DNA of 64,000 nucleotides from Cryobacterium sp. Y50 (GTDB lineage: Bacteria > Actinomycetota > Actinomycetes > Actinomycetales > Microbacteriaceae), in NCBI RefSeq assembly GCF_002929805.1, contig NZ_PJJM01000093.1:36586-100585 (forward strand). Reading direction: 5' to 3'. Shown one piece after another: positions 17,487-27,769 of this stretch. The notes beneath the pieces are model-generated. The model was not told the origin of the DNA, made no database searches, and saw nothing but the letters and a program-made list of their open reading frames with translations. Numbering within the stretch: the stretch's first letter is position 1; every line of letters starts with the position of its first letter. The position numbers were made by a program, and so were the translations under genes.

Positions 17487-19337
17487 CTATTCGACCGTGA
17501 CAGATTTCGCGAGGTTTCGCGGCTGGTCGACGTCGAGGCCCTTGGCAGTGGCGAGTTCCATGGCGAACATTTGCAGCGGCACCACGGCCAGCAGCGGCTC
17601 GAACAGCGGCGCCGCGAGTGGAATGCGAATGACGGTGTCGGCGAACGGCAGAACGGCGGCGTCGCCGACCTCGGCGATGGCGATGATGCGGGCACCGCGG
17701 GCGCGGATCTCCTGAATGTTGGAGACGACCTTGGGGTGCAGGTGCGCGGAGCCGCGCGGGCTCGGTACCACGACGAACACCGGCTGGCCGGGCTCGATCA
17801 ACGCGATCGGACCATGCTTGAGCTCACCGGCGGCGAAGCCTTCGGCGTGAATGTAGGCGAGCTCCTTGAGCTTGAGCGCACCCTCGAGCGCGATCGGAAA
17901 ACCGACGTGGCGCCCGAGGAACAGCACAGCACGAGTGTCGCTCATCCAACGAGCCAACTGGCGTACCTCGTCTTCAACCTTCAGAACGGTCTCGATTTTC
18001 GCCGGAATCGCCTGCAGCTCGGCAACCTGCACGGCCTGCTCGGCCTCGGTGAGACTGCCGCGCACTCGGGCCAGGTGGAGCGCGAACAGGTAGAGCGCGG
18101 TGATCTGCGCGACGAAGGCCTTGGTCGAGGCCACGGCAACCTCAGGGCCGGCGTGGGTGTAAATAACGGCGTCGCTCTCGCGCGGGATGGTCGCGCCCTG
18201 GGTGTTGCAGATCGAGATCGCCTTGGCACCGAGCGACATGGCGTACTTGACGGCCATGAGCGTGTCCATGGTCTCACCGGACTGGCTGATCGAAACCACC
18301 AGGGTGTCGTCGCTGAGCACCGGGTCGCGATAGCGGAACTCGTGGCTGAGCTCGACGTCAACGGGAACCTGCGCCCACTTTTCGATGGCGTACTTTGCGA
18401 CCTGGCCGGCGTAGGCGGCGGTTCCGCAGGCGATGATGACGATCCGACGAATGCCGGCGAGCACGTCATCGCCGAATGCCGTCAGTTCGGGAACGGCAAC
18501 GTGCCCGTCGATGATGCGACCGCGCAGGGTGTTGGCGACGGCATCCGGCTGCTCAGAAACTTCCTTGGCCATGAAACTCGACCAGCCGCCCTTCTCCGAC
18601 GCCGAGGCGTCCCAGGCCACGTCGAACTCCTCGGTTTCGACCGGGTGACCGTCGAAATCGGTGACGGTGACGGCATCCGCTGTGATGGTGACGATCTGGT
18701 CCTGGCCAATTGCGACGGCGCGGCGGGTGTATTCGACGAACGCGGCCACATCGGAGCCGAGAAAGTTTTCACCGTCGCCGAGGCCGATGACGAGCGGGGA
18801 GTTGCGACGGGCGCCGACTACAACGCCGGGCTGGTCCTGGTGCACGGCCAGCAGCGTGAACGCGCCGTCGAGGCGGGCGACGACGGTGCGAAAAGCCTCG
18901 GCCAGGTCGCCGACGCGCCGGTATTCGCGGCCGAGCAGCACAGCGGCCACCTCGGTGTCAGTTTCACTCAAAAAGGTGAAGCCCTCAGCGAGCAGTTCGC
19001 CCCGCAGCTCGGCAAAGTTCTCGATGATGCCGTTGTGGATGAGGGCGAGCTTGTTGTTGTCGCCGAGGTGCGGGTGCGCGTTTTCGTCGTTGGGGCCACC
19101 GTGGGTAGCCCAGCGGGTGTGACCGATGCCGGTCCTGCCGTCGTTGATTGGGTGGGCTTTGAGCTCGTTGGTGAGGGCTACGAGCTTGCCGGCTTTCTTG
19201 GCCGTGTTGAGTACCCCGAACTCGTCAATCACTGCGATACCCGCGGAGTCATAGCCGCGATACTCGAGTCGTCCAAGCCCTCCCACGAGTACGTCTACGG
19301 TCTTGTTGCTTCCGACATAACCTACGATTCCGCACAT
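17487..19337 (-). CDS. glmS: Glutamine-fructose-6-phosphate aminotransferase (isomerizing)
   Basis: GlmS makes glucosamine-6-phosphate for the cell wall. The 616-aa product begins MCGIVGYVG, whose Cys2 is the glutaminase nucleophile after Met removal. It carries [13 protein letters not shown] and NHGI-type glutaminase motifs, two SIS domains ([10 protein letters not shown] at about 360), and the C-terminal [11 protein letters not shown] 19337 is dictated by Cys2. No glmS ribozyme is seen, as expected outside Firmicutes. Only 34 bp separate it from the divergent coaA start. Confidence 0.98.
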   Translation of the reverse strand: MCGIVGYVGSNKTVDVLVGGLGRLEYRGYDSAGIAVIDEFGVLNTAKKAGKLVALTNELKAHPINDGRTGIGHTRWATHGGPNDENAHPHLGDNNKLALIHNGIIENFAELRGELLAEGFTFLSETDTEVAAVLLGREYRRVGDLAEAFRTVVARLDGAFTLLAVHQDQPGVVVGARRNSPLVIGLGDGENFLGSDVAAFVEYTRRAVAIGQDQIVTITADAVTVTDFDGHPVETEEFDVAWDASASEKGGWSSFMAKEVSEQPDAVANTLRGRIIDGHVAVPELTAFGDDVLAGIRRIVIIACGTAAYAGQVAKYAIEKWAQVPVDVELSHEFRYRDPVLSDDTLVVSISQSGETMDTLMAVKYAMSLGAKAISICNTQGATIPRESDAVIYTHAGPEVAVASTKAFVAQITALYLFALHLARVRGSLTEAEQAVQVAELQAIPAKIETVLKVEDEVRQLARWMSDTRAVLFLGRHVGFPIALEGALKLKELAYIHAEGFAAGELKHGPIALIEPGQPVFVVVPSPRGSAHLHPKVVSNIQEIRARGARIIAIAEVGDAAVLPFADTVIRIPLAAPLFEPLLAVVPLQMFAMELATAKGLDVDQPRNLAKSVTVE

Positions 19338-19371
19338 GGAAGTCGATTTTAGCCGGACTAAGCTTGGTGGA

Positions 19372-20328
19372 ATGTCCGATCCGGTGCTGGCCCCTGTAAT
19401 GAACGGCCACGGTACCCCCTTCGTGGAGCTTGACCGAGCCGACTGGGCGGCTCTCGCGCCGACCACGCTGCTGCCGCTCAAGGAGACCGAGATTGTGCAG
19501 TTGCGAGGCCTCGGCGAGCCGCTCGATATCAACGAGGTGTCGGATGTCTACCTTCCGCTAAGTAGGCTGCTCAATCTCTACGCGGCGAACGCGCGCAAAC
19601 TGCATCGGGCAACGAGCGGGTTCCTCAGTCAGCACGCCCGCCCTACTCCGTTTGTGATCGGAGTAGCCGGTTCGGTCGCGGTCGGCAAGTCGACCACCGC
19701 GCGTTTGCTGCGGGAGATGCTGGCCCGCTGGGACGACACCCCCCGGGTCGAGCTCGTCACGACCGACGGTTTTCTGTTTCCTAACGCCGAGCTTTCTCGC
19801 CGTGGGCTGATGGAACGCAAGGGATTTCCCGAGTCTTACGATCGACGGGCCCTGCTGCGCTTCGTGAGCGCGGTCAAGAGCGGTGCCCCCGAGGTGCGGT
19901 CGCCGTTTTATTCGCACCTGAGCTACGACATCGTGCCCGACGCGCAGATCGTTGTGCGCCAGCCGGACATTCTCATTGTGGAGGGCCTCAACGTGTTGCA
20001 GCCGCCCGGGCCGGGCCACGGCCTCGCAGTGAGCGACCTGTTCGACTTCACGGTCTATGTGGATGCCCGCACCCAGGACATCGCCCGCTGGTATGAGGAA
20101 CGCTTTCTCAAGCTGCAACGCGGCGCGTTCGCGAACCCGAACTCGTTCTTTCACCGTTACGCCGCTCTAACGGAGGACGAGGCCCGCGCCAAGGCGCGCA
20201 GCATCTGGACCAGCATCAACGAGCCCAACCTGCTGCAGAACATTCGCCCAACCCGGTCGCGGGCGACACTCGTGCTGCGAAAGGACCCCACGCACGCCGT
20301 CTCGAAGGTGCTCCTGCGCAAGGTCTGA
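19372..20328 (+). CDS. coaA: Type I pantothenate kinase
   Basis: CoaA phosphorylates pantothenate, the first step to CoA. The product (318 aa from ATG 19372) has [20 protein letters not shown] (Walker A), [14 protein letters not shown] and [11 protein letters not shown], closely matching the bacterial type I family. Starts at 19336 and 19399 are also open; GGTGGA abuts 19372 with almost no spacing, so translation may be leaderless or start at another site. The 19336 ATG shares its CATG with the glmS start on the other strand. Confidence 0.93.
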   Translation: MSDPVLAPVMNGHGTPFVELDRADWAALAPTTLLPLKETEIVQLRGLGEPLDINEVSDVYLPLSRLLNLYAANARKLHRATSGFLSQHARPTPFVIGVAGSVAVGKSTTARLLREMLARWDDTPRVELVTTDGFLFPNAELSRRGLMERKGFPESYDRRALLRFVSAVKSGAPEVRSPFYSHLSYDIVPDAQIVVRQPDILIVEGLNVLQPPGPGHGLAVSDLFDFTVYVDARTQDIARWYEERFLKLQRGAFANPNSFFHRYAALTEDEARAKARSIWTSINEPNLLQNIRPTRSRATLVLRKDPTHAVSKVLLRKV

Positions 20329-20431
20329 CCCGACAAATCTCCGGTCCGCTGCGACCGGGGAGCGGGCCTGGAAACGGTGCCCCCGATAGAGCATGGGCTT
20401 GGTTTCGGGGTCCGGACCCGGTGCACCGAAA
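20329..20431. terminator. Convergent coaA / glmM gap with two small hairpins
   Basis: Two candidate stems are present: CCGGTC / GACCGG near 20342-20357, and GTTTCGG / CCGAAAC near 20403-20432 with GGTCCGGACC between. Neither has a clear T-tract. They are the only terminator candidates for the two facing genes. Confidence 0.45.
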
Positions 20432-21793
20432 CTACAGGGCCAGACGGTCGCGCACTACGTCGGCGAGGGAGTGCGCCAGACGGTCGGCGGTCGGCTGATC
20501 AGCAGCCTCCACCATGACGCGCACCATGGGCTCGGTGCCAGAAGGGCGCAGCAGCACCCGACCGGTGTCGCCGAGTTCGGTCTCCGCGGCCACGACAGCG
20601 TCAGCAATAATCTGATCATCAGCGAGACCCCTGAGGTTCACTCCACGCACGTTCACCAGAATCTGCGGATAGACCGTCATAACGGATGCGAGTTCGGCGA
20701 GCGTTTTACCGGTGCGCGCCATTTCGGCCACGAGGTGCAGCCCGGTGAGAATGCCGTCGCCGGTCGTCGCGAACTTGGTCATGATGACATGGCCGCTCTG
20801 CTCACCGCCGAGCGAATACCCGTGGGCGTTAAGCTCCTCGAGCACGTACCGGTCGCCGACCTTGGTCTGCACCATGGCGATGTCGTTGGCTGCCATCGCT
20901 TTGCGCAAGCCGAGGTTGCTCATGACTGTGGCCACGAGCGTACGGTCTTTGAGCACACCGCGCTCGGCCATCGACACGGCGAGGATGGCCATGATCTGGT
21001 CGCCGTCGACGATATTGCCCTCGCGGTCCACCGCGAGGCAGCGGTCGGCATCGCCGTCGTGAGCGATTCCGATGTCGGCACCGTGCTCGAGCACGGCACG
21101 CGCCAGGTTGTCGAGGTGGGTCGACCCCACGCCATCGTTGATGTTGAGTCCGTCAGGGTTGGCGCCGATCACGGTGAGGCGAGCGCCGGCATCCGTGAAG
21201 ACCTGCGGCGAAACTCCGGCAGCGGCACCGTGGGCACAGTCGAGCACGACGTGAATGCCGTCAAGGCGGTGCGGCAGTGTGCCGAGCAGATGCACGACGT
21301 AGCGGTCTTCGGCGTCGGCGAAACGACGAATGCGTCCAACGTCGCCGGCGATCGGCATCAGGGTGTCGCGTCCAATGTAGGACTCGATGCGGTCCTCGAC
21401 GTCGTCGGGAAGTTTGGTTCCGCCAAAGGCAAAGATCTTGATGCCGTTGTCGGGCGCCGCGTTGTGTGAGGCAGAAATCATCACACCGAAGTCGGCACCG
21501 ATGTCGTTGATCAAGAAGGCAGCAGCGGGCGTCGGGATGACTCCGGCATCGAGCACGTCGACACCGCTGGAGGCCAGGCCGGCCGAGACGGCAGCCGTCA
21601 AGAATTCACCGGAAATTCGCGGGTCGCGGGCGACCACAGCAACGGGCCTTCGACCCTGTTCGAGGCGTGCTTGAGCACGACGACCCTTGGTCAGCACTGC
21701 GGCGCTGGCCTGGGCAAGGCTCAGGGCCAGGCCAGCCGTGAGATCACGGTTGGCCAAGCCCCGAACGCCGTCCGTGCCGAACAGACGAGTCAT
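20432..21793 (-). CDS. glmM: Phosphoglucosamine mutase
   Basis: GlmM converts glucosamine-6-phosphate to glucosamine-1-phosphate for UDP-GlcNAc. The 453-aa product starts [12 protein letters not shown], carries the phosphoserine loop [16 protein letters not shown] (about residues 100-115), the metal loop DGDADR and the C-terminal [15 protein letters not shown] 21793 is set by the family N-terminus. It ends the rplM-rpsI-glmM operon, 19 bp after rpsI. Confidence 0.98.
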   Translation of the reverse strand: MTRLFGTDGVRGLANRDLTAGLALSLAQASAAVLTKGRRAQARLEQGRRPVAVVARDPRISGEFLTAAVSAGLASSGVDVLDAGVIPTPAAAFLINDIGADFGVMISASHNAAPDNGIKIFAFGGTKLPDDVEDRIESYIGRDTLMPIAGDVGRIRRFADAEDRYVVHLLGTLPHRLDGIHVVLDCAHGAAAGVSPQVFTDAGARLTVIGANPDGLNINDGVGSTHLDNLARAVLEHGADIGIAHDGDADRCLAVDREGNIVDGDQIMAILAVSMAERGVLKDRTLVATVMSNLGLRKAMAANDIAMVQTKVGDRYVLEELNAHGYSLGGEQSGHVIMTKFATTGDGILTGLHLVAEMARTGKTLAELASVMTVYPQILVNVRGVNLRGLADDQIIADAVVAAETELGDTGRVLLRPSGTEPMVRVMVEAADQPTADRLAHSLADVVRDRLAL

Positions 21794-21812
21794 ATCGTCG
21801 TCGGCAATCGGG

Positions 21813-22298
21813 TTAGCGCTTGCTGAACTGAGGTGCCTTACGGGCCTTCTTGAGTCCGGCCTTCTTACGCTCCTTGACTCGAGCGTCACGGCTGAGGAAG
21901 CCGTTCTTCTTGAGGATGGCGCGGTTATTCTCTTCGTCGATCAGGTTGAGGCAGCGCGCGATGCCGAGGCGAAGCGCGCCGGCCTGGCCGGACGGGCCAC
22001 CACCGGTGATGCGGGCGATGACGTCGTACGAGCCGAGAAGGTCAAGAACCTTGAACGGGTCGTTGATCAGCTGCTGGTGCAGCTTGTTCGGAAAATAGTC
22101 GGCGAACTCGCGGCCGTTGACAACGATCGTGCCGGAGCCGGGGACGATGCGCACGCGGGCGATGGCCTGCTTGCGACGGCCAACGGCTGCGCCGGGAACG
22201 TTGAGGACGGCGCGGGGCGCCTTGGTTACGGTTTCGGCCGGAGTCTCGGTGGAGTAGCTCTCGGGAGCCTGGTCAATCTGGTCTGCGATCTTCGCCAC
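21813..22298 (-). CDS. rpsI: 30S ribosomal protein S9
   Basis: S9 (161 aa) of the small subunit. The core from [17 protein letters not shown] to the invariant C-terminal QFSKR is present; the SKR tail reaches the P-site tRNA. About 35 N-terminal residues ([22 protein letters not shown]...) are an acidic extension of the kind seen in other actinobacterial S9 proteins. It follows rplM after 50 bp. Confidence 0.98.
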   Translation of the reverse strand: MAKIADQIDQAPESYSTETPAETVTKAPRAVLNVPGAAVGRRKQAIARVRIVPGSGTIVVNGREFADYFPNKLHQQLINDPFKVLDLLGSYDVIARITGGGPSGQAGALRLGIARCLNLIDEENNRAILKKNGFLSRDARVKERKKAGLKKARKAPQFSKR

Positions 22299-22348
22299 GA
22301 TGATGGGAATCCTTTTTATCTAAGAGTCGAGAAGTCTGGTTGCCGGCG

Positions 22349-22795
22349 CTACTGCGCGACCTGGCTGAGGGTGTACGGCGTGGGCTGCTGAGCGGAGTGC
22401 GGGTGCTCGGAACCGGCGTAAACCTTCAGGTGGGTGAGCTGGGTGCGACCGAGCGAGTTCTTCGGCAGCATGCCGCGAATCGCTTTCTCAACCGCACGGG
22501 TCGGGTGCTTCTCGAGCATCTCGGAGTAGTTCGTCGCCGTAAGTCCGCCCGGGTAACCGGAGTGGCGGTAAGCGATCTTCAAGTCGAGCTTCTTGCCGGT
22601 AAGGGCAACCTTCTCGGCGTTGATGATGATGACGAAGTCGCCACCGTCCATGTGCGGTGAGAAGGTGGCCTTGTGCTTGCCGCGCAGCAGGATTGCCGCG
22701 TGGCTGGCCAGACGTCCGAGGACGATATCGGTGGCATCGATGACTACCCAGTCGTGCTGGAGTTCGCTTGCCTTGGGGCTGTAAGTGCGCGTCAC
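22349..22795 (-). CDS. rplM: 50S ribosomal protein L13
   Basis: L13 (148 aa), an early assembly protein of the large subunit. The sequence contains [26 protein letters not shown], and RHSGYPGGL. The GTG at 22795 gives the usual N-terminus ([15 protein letters not shown]) and length; the longer upstream frame runs into the leader. It leads rplM-rpsI-glmM. Confidence 0.97.
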   Translation of the reverse strand: MTRTYSPKASELQHDWVVIDATDIVLGRLASHAAILLRGKHKATFSPHMDGGDFVIIINAEKVALTGKKLDLKIAYRHSGYPGGLTATNYSEMLEKHPTRAVEKAIRGMLPKNSLGRTQLTHLKVYAGSEHPHSAQQPTPYTLSQVAQ

Positions 22796-22939
22796 TAGTG
22801 TGCTGCTTTCTGCTTTTTCGAACGGAGGTGTTCGTGAATCCCGCTCCGGGCGTGTTCTCGTGAGGAGAACGCTGTCGATGGAGGGCTCACGTTCGGGTGC
22901 CGTGCTGCAACGCACAGGCACCAAGGATAAACACTAGTC

Positions 22940-23878
22940 TCAGAGTGTTGCGGGCGCAACTTTGGCAGCGACCGGCAGCGACCGCCGGTTGCGGGTGGCG
23001 ACGGCGCGCAGCGCGAGTTCGGCGTCTTCCGGGTAGCCGACGTCGATCAGCGTCAGGCCGTGCGCTTGCATCACCTTGAACTCGCTGATGCGGTGTTTGT
23101 CGAAGTGCAGGTGCGCGAGGGTGCTGCCGTCGAGTCGCCCCTCTCCCACGGCAACGCAGGCGCCGACCATGGCGCGCACCATGCTGTGGCAGAAGGCCTC
23201 CGCTTTGATGGTCGCGATAAGGAGCCCGTCGTCATCGCGCCGCCAGCGAAAGTCCTGCACGGTGCGGATGGTCGTGGCACCGGGTCGGGGCTTGCAGTAC
23301 GCGGCGAAGTCGTGCAGGCCGACCAGGGTCGCCGCCGCTGCGTCCATCGCAGCCAAATCGAGTTTAAACGGATGCCACGTGGTGCGCAGTCGCTGCTGCG
23401 GGTCGTGCAGCGCGAGGGGGTCGGCGAGGCGGTACTCGTAGCGGCGCCACATAGCCGAGAATCGGGCGTCGAAACCGCCGGGCACGACCGTGGCGCGGCG
23501 CAGCACGATGTCGGGCTTGGTCACCAGGATGCCGCCGAGGCGGCGCAGCACTGCGGTGCCAAGGTCGACCGGCGGGCGATTTCCGGTACCGCGCTGGATG
23601 CGCACGAGGGAGAGTGCCTGCTCGGCGGTGAGGTCGAAATGGGCGACCTGCCCGCGGGCGTGCACCCCGGTATCCGTTCTACCGGCGACGATCAGGGTGG
23701 GGTGCGGGGGAAAGCTTTGCAGAATTCCGGCGAGCCCGTTTTCGATGTCGGCCTGCACGGTGCGAAAGCCTGGCTGGCGGGCCCAGCCGGTGAAATCCGT
23801 GCCGTCGTAGGCGAGGTCAAGTCTGATGCGCGTGGACCCTGGCGCGGCATGACCGGCGCGGGGTACAAAATGATTCAC
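22940..23878 (-). CDS. truA: tRNA pseudouridine(38-40) synthase TruA
   Basis: TruA converts uridines 38-40 in the tRNA anticodon arm to pseudouridine. The 312-aa protein has DLAYDGTDFTGWARQPGFRTVQ and the catalytic aspartate in VAGRTDTGVHARGQVAHF. It is longer than E. coli TruA (270 aa) because of an insert around residues 95-125, usual for actinobacteria. It precedes rplM by 144 bp on the same strand; in many actinobacteria it directly follows rplQ, but here two other genes lie between. Confidence 0.96.
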   Translation of the reverse strand: MNHFVPRAGHAAPGSTRIRLDLAYDGTDFTGWARQPGFRTVQADIENGLAGILQSFPPHPTLIVAGRTDTGVHARGQVAHFDLTAEQALSLVRIQRGTGNRPPVDLGTAVLRRLGGILVTKPDIVLRRATVVPGGFDARFSAMWRRYEYRLADPLALHDPQQRLRTTWHPFKLDLAAMDAAAATLVGLHDFAAYCKPRPGATTIRTVQDFRWRRDDDGLLIATIKAEAFCHSMVRAMVGACVAVGEGRLDGSTLAHLHFDKHRISEFKVMQAHGLTLIDVGYPEDAELALRAVATRNRRSLPVAAKVAPATL

Positions 23879-23955
23879 AAGGGTAAGCCTAGGCGGCGCG
23901 TGCGGGTTATCGTTGAATCCGCCCCCGCCATGACCCCCGTGCGCGTGGCACCTGA

Positions 23956-25938
23956 ATGTTCACCTTGCCCATGACCCGCCCTGTCGCACCGTCTCCCATT
24001 ACCGGGAGGACTCCGTCGTCGACCGGCGCCGCCGTGCTCGAAGAACCCGTGATCGGGCCGGACAACAATCCGACCCTGGCTGCCACAACACCGGCCGCGC
24101 GCAGCGGCCGTCTAGCCGGTCTCGATGGGTTGCGTGCCCTCGCTGTGATCGCCGTCGTGCTCTACCATTTCTTTCCGGTACTGCTACCCGGAGGCTTCAT
24201 CGGCGTCGACGTCTTCTTTGTGATCAGCGGTTTTCTCATCACGGGCCTGCTCGTCTCCGAGCACACCCGCACCGGGCGCATCTCGCTGCGACGGTTTTGG
24301 CAGCGGCGCGCCCGGCGTCTGGTGCCGCCGCTCGTACCGGTCATTCTGATCAGCTGCACCGTGGCATTTTTGATCGGCGGTGATGTTCTCGTCGGCCTCG
24401 GCGCCCAGCTGCTCGGCGCCACGACGTTCGGTTATAACTGGGTGTCGATCGCGACGGACAACAGCTATTTCAGCGTGAACGAGCCCGAGCTGCTGCGCAA
24501 TCTCTGGTCGCTCGCCGTCGAGGAGCAGTTCTACCTGGTCTGGCCGTTGATGCTGCTAGCCGTACTGCTCCTTCGCCGCCCGCGCCTGCGGCTCGCCATC
24601 GTCACCGCACTATTCGTCGCCTCCGCAATCTGGATGAGCGTGCTGTATCAGCCGGGGACCGACCCGACCCGGGTTTACTACGGCTCGGACACGCACAGTT
24701 TCGGACTGTTCGCCGGCGCCGCCCTCGCCCTGCTGCTGCGCCGTCCCAGTGGGCAACGCAACGAGCTGCCCCGACTGCGGCCCTGGCTCGGCGCCGCTGC
24801 GATCGGGGCGATCATCGCGTTCGCCATCTGGCTGCCCGAAGACGGCGGCATCACCTACCGCGGCGGGCTCGTCGCTGTGAGCCTGGCCACAGCACTAGCC
24901 ATCTGGGCCGGAGTGCGTGGCGGCCGATTCGGCCAGCTGCTCGACGCGACGCCGCTGCGCTACCTCGGCGAACGTTCCTACGGAATCTACCTGTGGCACT
25001 GGCCGCTGCTCGTTTTGGTGCAGCTGCTGTGGCCGACCGGCGGCCTGCTGCCGATCGGGCTGCTCGCCACAGCGATCACCCTGGTCTGCGCGGGCTTGTC
25101 TTACCGCTGGCTGGAGCAGCCGATCCGGCGAATCGGCCTGCGCGGCAGCATCCGTTGGATCGGTGCGCTCGTGACCGGCCCCGCGCATCGACGCCGGTTG
25201 GTCGCGGCCGCCGCGACTTTCTCGTTGCTGCTGGTCGGCGGCACCACGGCCGCTGTCGTGGCCGCCCCCGCCCAGACCACGGTGCAACTGCGCATCGAAC
25301 GCGGCCAACGGGCAGTGGATGCTGCGGCGCGCGCCGCCGCGCAGGCTGCGGCCGCCGAGGCGGCCCGCCAGGCCACGGCAACTCCGGCCCCGGCCGAGAG
25401 GCTGATCACCGCTGTCGGCGACTCGGTCATGCTCGCCTCGGCTCCCGAATTGCAGTCCACCCTCACGGGCATCACGATCGATGCTTCGGTGTCGCGCGGA
25501 ATGTATTCCGCTGACGACATATTGCTGGCGCTCAAGGCCGCTGGCCAGTTGCATTCGGTGGTCGTGATCGGGCTCGGCACCAACGGCCCGATCACGGCGA
25601 GTGAGCTGGTCGACATTCTGCGCATTCTCGGCCCGGACCGGCAGCTCGTGCTCGTGAACGCTTACGCCGAACGCGATTGGACCGACGGGGTCAACGCGAC
25701 CCTGGCCGAATTCGCTTCGGGCAACAGGCGGGTCGAGCTCGCCAACTGGCACGACACGATCGCCGGGCACCTCGATCTGCTCGCCGGCGATCACGTTCAT
25801 CCGGGCCCGCGCGGCGGTCAGCTCTACGCCGACGAGGTGCGTGCGGCGCTGGAGCGTCTGGCCGCACGACCGCCGCTGCCCGACATGAGCTGGCTGCTGC
25901 GCGACGCCGACGCGCCCACGGTCCCGCCGTCCCGCTGA
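23956..25938 (+). CDS. Acyltransferase 3 family membrane protein with C-terminal SGNH-like domain
   Basis: This 660-aa protein has an acyltransferase-3 domain of about ten membrane helices, starting LAGLDGLRALAVIAVVLYHFFP with the catalytic-type His, followed by GGFIGVDVFFVISGFLITGLL and WSLAVEEQFYLVWPL. After an Ala-rich segment (about 455-475), an SGNH-hydrolase-like domain begins at ITAVGDSVMLAS and ends with DHVHPGPRGGQLYA. This is the architecture of OatA-type cell-surface O-acetyltransferases; the acceptor glycan is not known. Starts at 23956 or 23971 are possible, neither with a strong ribosome site. It is a rightward gene within a leftward conserved block. Confidence 0.93.
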   Translation: MFTLPMTRPVAPSPITGRTPSSTGAAVLEEPVIGPDNNPTLAATTPAARSGRLAGLDGLRALAVIAVVLYHFFPVLLPGGFIGVDVFFVISGFLITGLLVSEHTRTGRISLRRFWQRRARRLVPPLVPVILISCTVAFLIGGDVLVGLGAQLLGATTFGYNWVSIATDNSYFSVNEPELLRNLWSLAVEEQFYLVWPLMLLAVLLLRRPRLRLAIVTALFVASAIWMSVLYQPGTDPTRVYYGSDTHSFGLFAGAALALLLRRPSGQRNELPRLRPWLGAAAIGAIIAFAIWLPEDGGITYRGGLVAVSLATALAIWAGVRGGRFGQLLDATPLRYLGERSYGIYLWHWPLLVLVQLLWPTGGLLPIGLLATAITLVCAGLSYRWLEQPIRRIGLRGSIRWIGALVTGPAHRRRLVAAAATFSLLLVGGTTAAVVAAPAQTTVQLRIERGQRAVDAAARAAAQAAAAEAARQATATPAPAERLITAVGDSVMLASAPELQSTLTGITIDASVSRGMYSADDILLALKAAGQLHSVVVIGLGTNGPITASELVDILRILGPDRQLVLVNAYAERDWTDGVNATLAEFASGNRRVELANWHDTIAGHLDLLAGDHVHPGPRGGQLYADEVRAALERLAARPPLPDMSWLLRDADAPTVPPSR

Positions 25939-26014
25939 GAGCCAAGACCAAGCGACGACGTACCGCCCAGCAGCCGTACACGCGTGAATGTGGGCGGCTC
26001 CGCCCGGCTGAGAA

Positions 26015-27058
26015 TCAGAACTCTTGCGTGTAAGCCATCTTGCGATGCGTGGGCACGAAACCCATGCCGGTGTAGAGGCCGAGGGCTCCGGTGGGGCTCG
26101 CGGAGTCGACCGCCAGAGTCACCCGCTCGTGGCCTAAAACACGGCCTGCCCCAAGCTGGGCAGCCAGGAGAGATTGCGCGATATGGCGACCGCGCCATGC
26201 GCTTAAAACGCCGACCAAGTCAATATAGCTGCCGGTGAAACCCTGACTGGCCCAGACGTTCTCGTTCGCGGTCGACAGTACGAAGCCGACGACTTTCTCC
26301 ACACCCTCGGCATCTGTCGCGTGCGCGACGAACGACAGGTCGGGGCGAAACCATTTTCCGCCGACGAAGGCGTTCCAGTTTTCGTCGCTCATCGGCTGGC
26401 TGGCCCAGTGGTCCATGAAGGCATCGTCGCGGCAGCGATGCACCGCCGCCGACAGATCGGAGGTATATGCCGAAATTTGAATACCTTCGGCGGGCTCGGT
26501 GACGCGCACCGGGGTATTTAAAGCACGTTCGAGGGTGAGAAAGTAGCGAGCCAGAGTCAGGCCCGCGTGCTCGAACAGGTGTGAATTCTGCGGCGAGCGT
26601 TCGTCGGCGTAGGTCAGGATCCAGCCAGGGAGGGTCTTCGGCGACGAGGCGAGCTGCTGCTTCGCCCGCGCCAGTTGCCAGGCCAACAGCTGGCGACCGA
26701 TTCCCCGACCGCGAAGTGACGGGTGCACCCCGCCGATCGGCATCGAGCGCACCAGGCTCACCTGGCGCGGCGGAAACATGACCATGGCGACAGCAACGAT
26801 ACGGCCGGCCGCGTCGACGCCGACGAGCGAGTCGAGCTCAGCGTGAAAGTGAGAGTAACCGAAGTCGGCGGCGATCGCACCGCGGGCAGTGAGGTAGTTG
26901 GGGTGGTCAACCTCGCCCATGGCCTGGCGCAGCTGCCAGATACCGTCGATGTCATCACCGGTGGCGGCACGCCACGAGGAGACATCGGGATGCACAGGAA
27001 GAACGGGAGCCCCAACAATCCCCACGCGTTCGGCCAGTGAAGTCGTGTAGTCGCCCAT
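26015..27058 (-). CDS. Tandem-GNAT N-acetyltransferase family protein
   Basis: This 347-aa protein has two GNAT-like halves. The first has the acetyl-CoA loop VHPSLRGRGIGRQLLAWQLA (about 113-132) and FEHAGLTL; the second has SAWRGRHIAQSLLAAQLGAG and the closing ALGLYTGMGFVPTHRKMAY. This two-lobed layout resembles mycothiol synthase and related actinobacterial acetyltransferases, but I see nothing that fixes a substrate. It faces the acyltransferase gene and lies downstream of the rplQ terminator. Confidence 0.85.
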   Translation of the reverse strand: MGDYTTSLAERVGIVGAPVLPVHPDVSSWRAATGDDIDGIWQLRQAMGEVDHPNYLTARGAIAADFGYSHFHAELDSLVGVDAAGRIVAVAMVMFPPRQVSLVRSMPIGGVHPSLRGRGIGRQLLAWQLARAKQQLASSPKTLPGWILTYADERSPQNSHLFEHAGLTLARYFLTLERALNTPVRVTEPAEGIQISAYTSDLSAAVHRCRDDAFMDHWASQPMSDENWNAFVGGKWFRPDLSFVAHATDAEGVEKVVGFVLSTANENVWASQGFTGSYIDLVGVLSAWRGRHIAQSLLAAQLGAGRVLGHERVTLAVDSASPTGALGLYTGMGFVPTHRKMAYTQEF

Positions 27059-27153
27059 ATCTAAACCCTATCTTCACGCGAGAGCGGGTGAAAGGATGCC
27101 TCACGCTAGCTGAAGCAACCGCTTACCCACTTTCGCGAAAAAGGGGTGCAAAA

Positions 27154-27184
27154 AAGGGGGGCCAACTTTCGTCGGGCCCCCCTT
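27154..27184 (-). terminator. Rho-independent terminator after rplQ
   Basis: On the minus strand a stem GAAGGGGGGCC / GGCCCCCCTT with a 10-nt loop is followed by a run of T. It lies 12 bp after the rplQ stop codon and closes the infA-to-rplQ ribosomal block. It is the most classical terminator in the window. Confidence 0.93.
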
Positions 27185-27195
27185 CGATGGTGGTG

Positions 27196-27720
27196 CTACT
27201 TCTTGTCGGCCTCGACGGCAGCGTCTTCAACGGCTACGTCTTCAACAGCTGCGTCTTCAGCCACGACGTCTTCAGCAACGACGTCTTCGACAACGACGTT
27301 CTCGGACCCGATGGGGGTCGCGGCAACGGTCGCGGTCTTGGAGGGCTTGACCTTGGGGGTCAGAGGCTCGAGAACGAGCTCCATCTGCACCATGGAGGCG
27401 TTGTCACCCTTGCGAAAACCGAGCTTCGTGATGCGGGTGTAGCCGCCCTGACGCTCGTTGACCTGCGGGGCGATAACCGTGAACAGCTCGTGCACGACGG
27501 TCTTGTCGGTGATCGTCGCGAGAACGCGACGACGGGCGTGCAGGTCGCCGCGCTTGGCGAACTGCACCATGCGCTCGGCGAGCGGACGCAGGCGCTTGGC
27601 ACGGGTCTCGGTCGTCTTGATCGACTTGTGGGTGAACAGGGCCGCGGCCAGGTTCGCAAGCATGAGGCGCTCGTGCGCCGGGCCGCCACCGAGACGGGGG
27701 CCCTTTGTGGGCTTAGGCAT
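27196..27720 (-). CDS. rplQ: 50S ribosomal protein L17 with acidic repeat tail
   Basis: L17 of the large subunit. The conserved core (about residues 1-118) has [41 protein letters not shown] and [17 protein letters not shown] further 55 or so residues form a tail of near-repeats ([28 protein letters not shown]) ending in DKK. Bacterial L17 is usually 115-130 aa, though tails occur in some actinobacteria. The tail is encoded by imperfect DNA repeats at about 27200-27300. Confidence 0.97.
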   Translation of the reverse strand: MPKPTKGPRLGGGPAHERLMLANLAAALFTHKSIKTTETRAKRLRPLAERMVQFAKRGDLHARRRVLATITDKTVVHELFTVIAPQVNERQGGYTRITKLGFRKGDNASMVQMELVLEPLTPKVKPSKTATVAATPIGSENVVVEDVVAEDVVAEDAAVEDVAVEDAAVEADKK

Positions 27721-27769
27721 TGGTAATCTCCAGTATCAAAAAATCGAAAGGCAGCGGGAAGCGCGAGCC

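Noticed and set aside
17487-19337. glmS ribozyme or other riboswitch upstream of glmS
   Set aside because: There are only 34 bp before the divergent gene, too little for a ribozyme core.
17172-19352. 726-codon open frame antisense to glmS and acpS
   Set aside because: Both sense genes have intact catalytic motifs; the antisense product is low-information and has no ribosome site.
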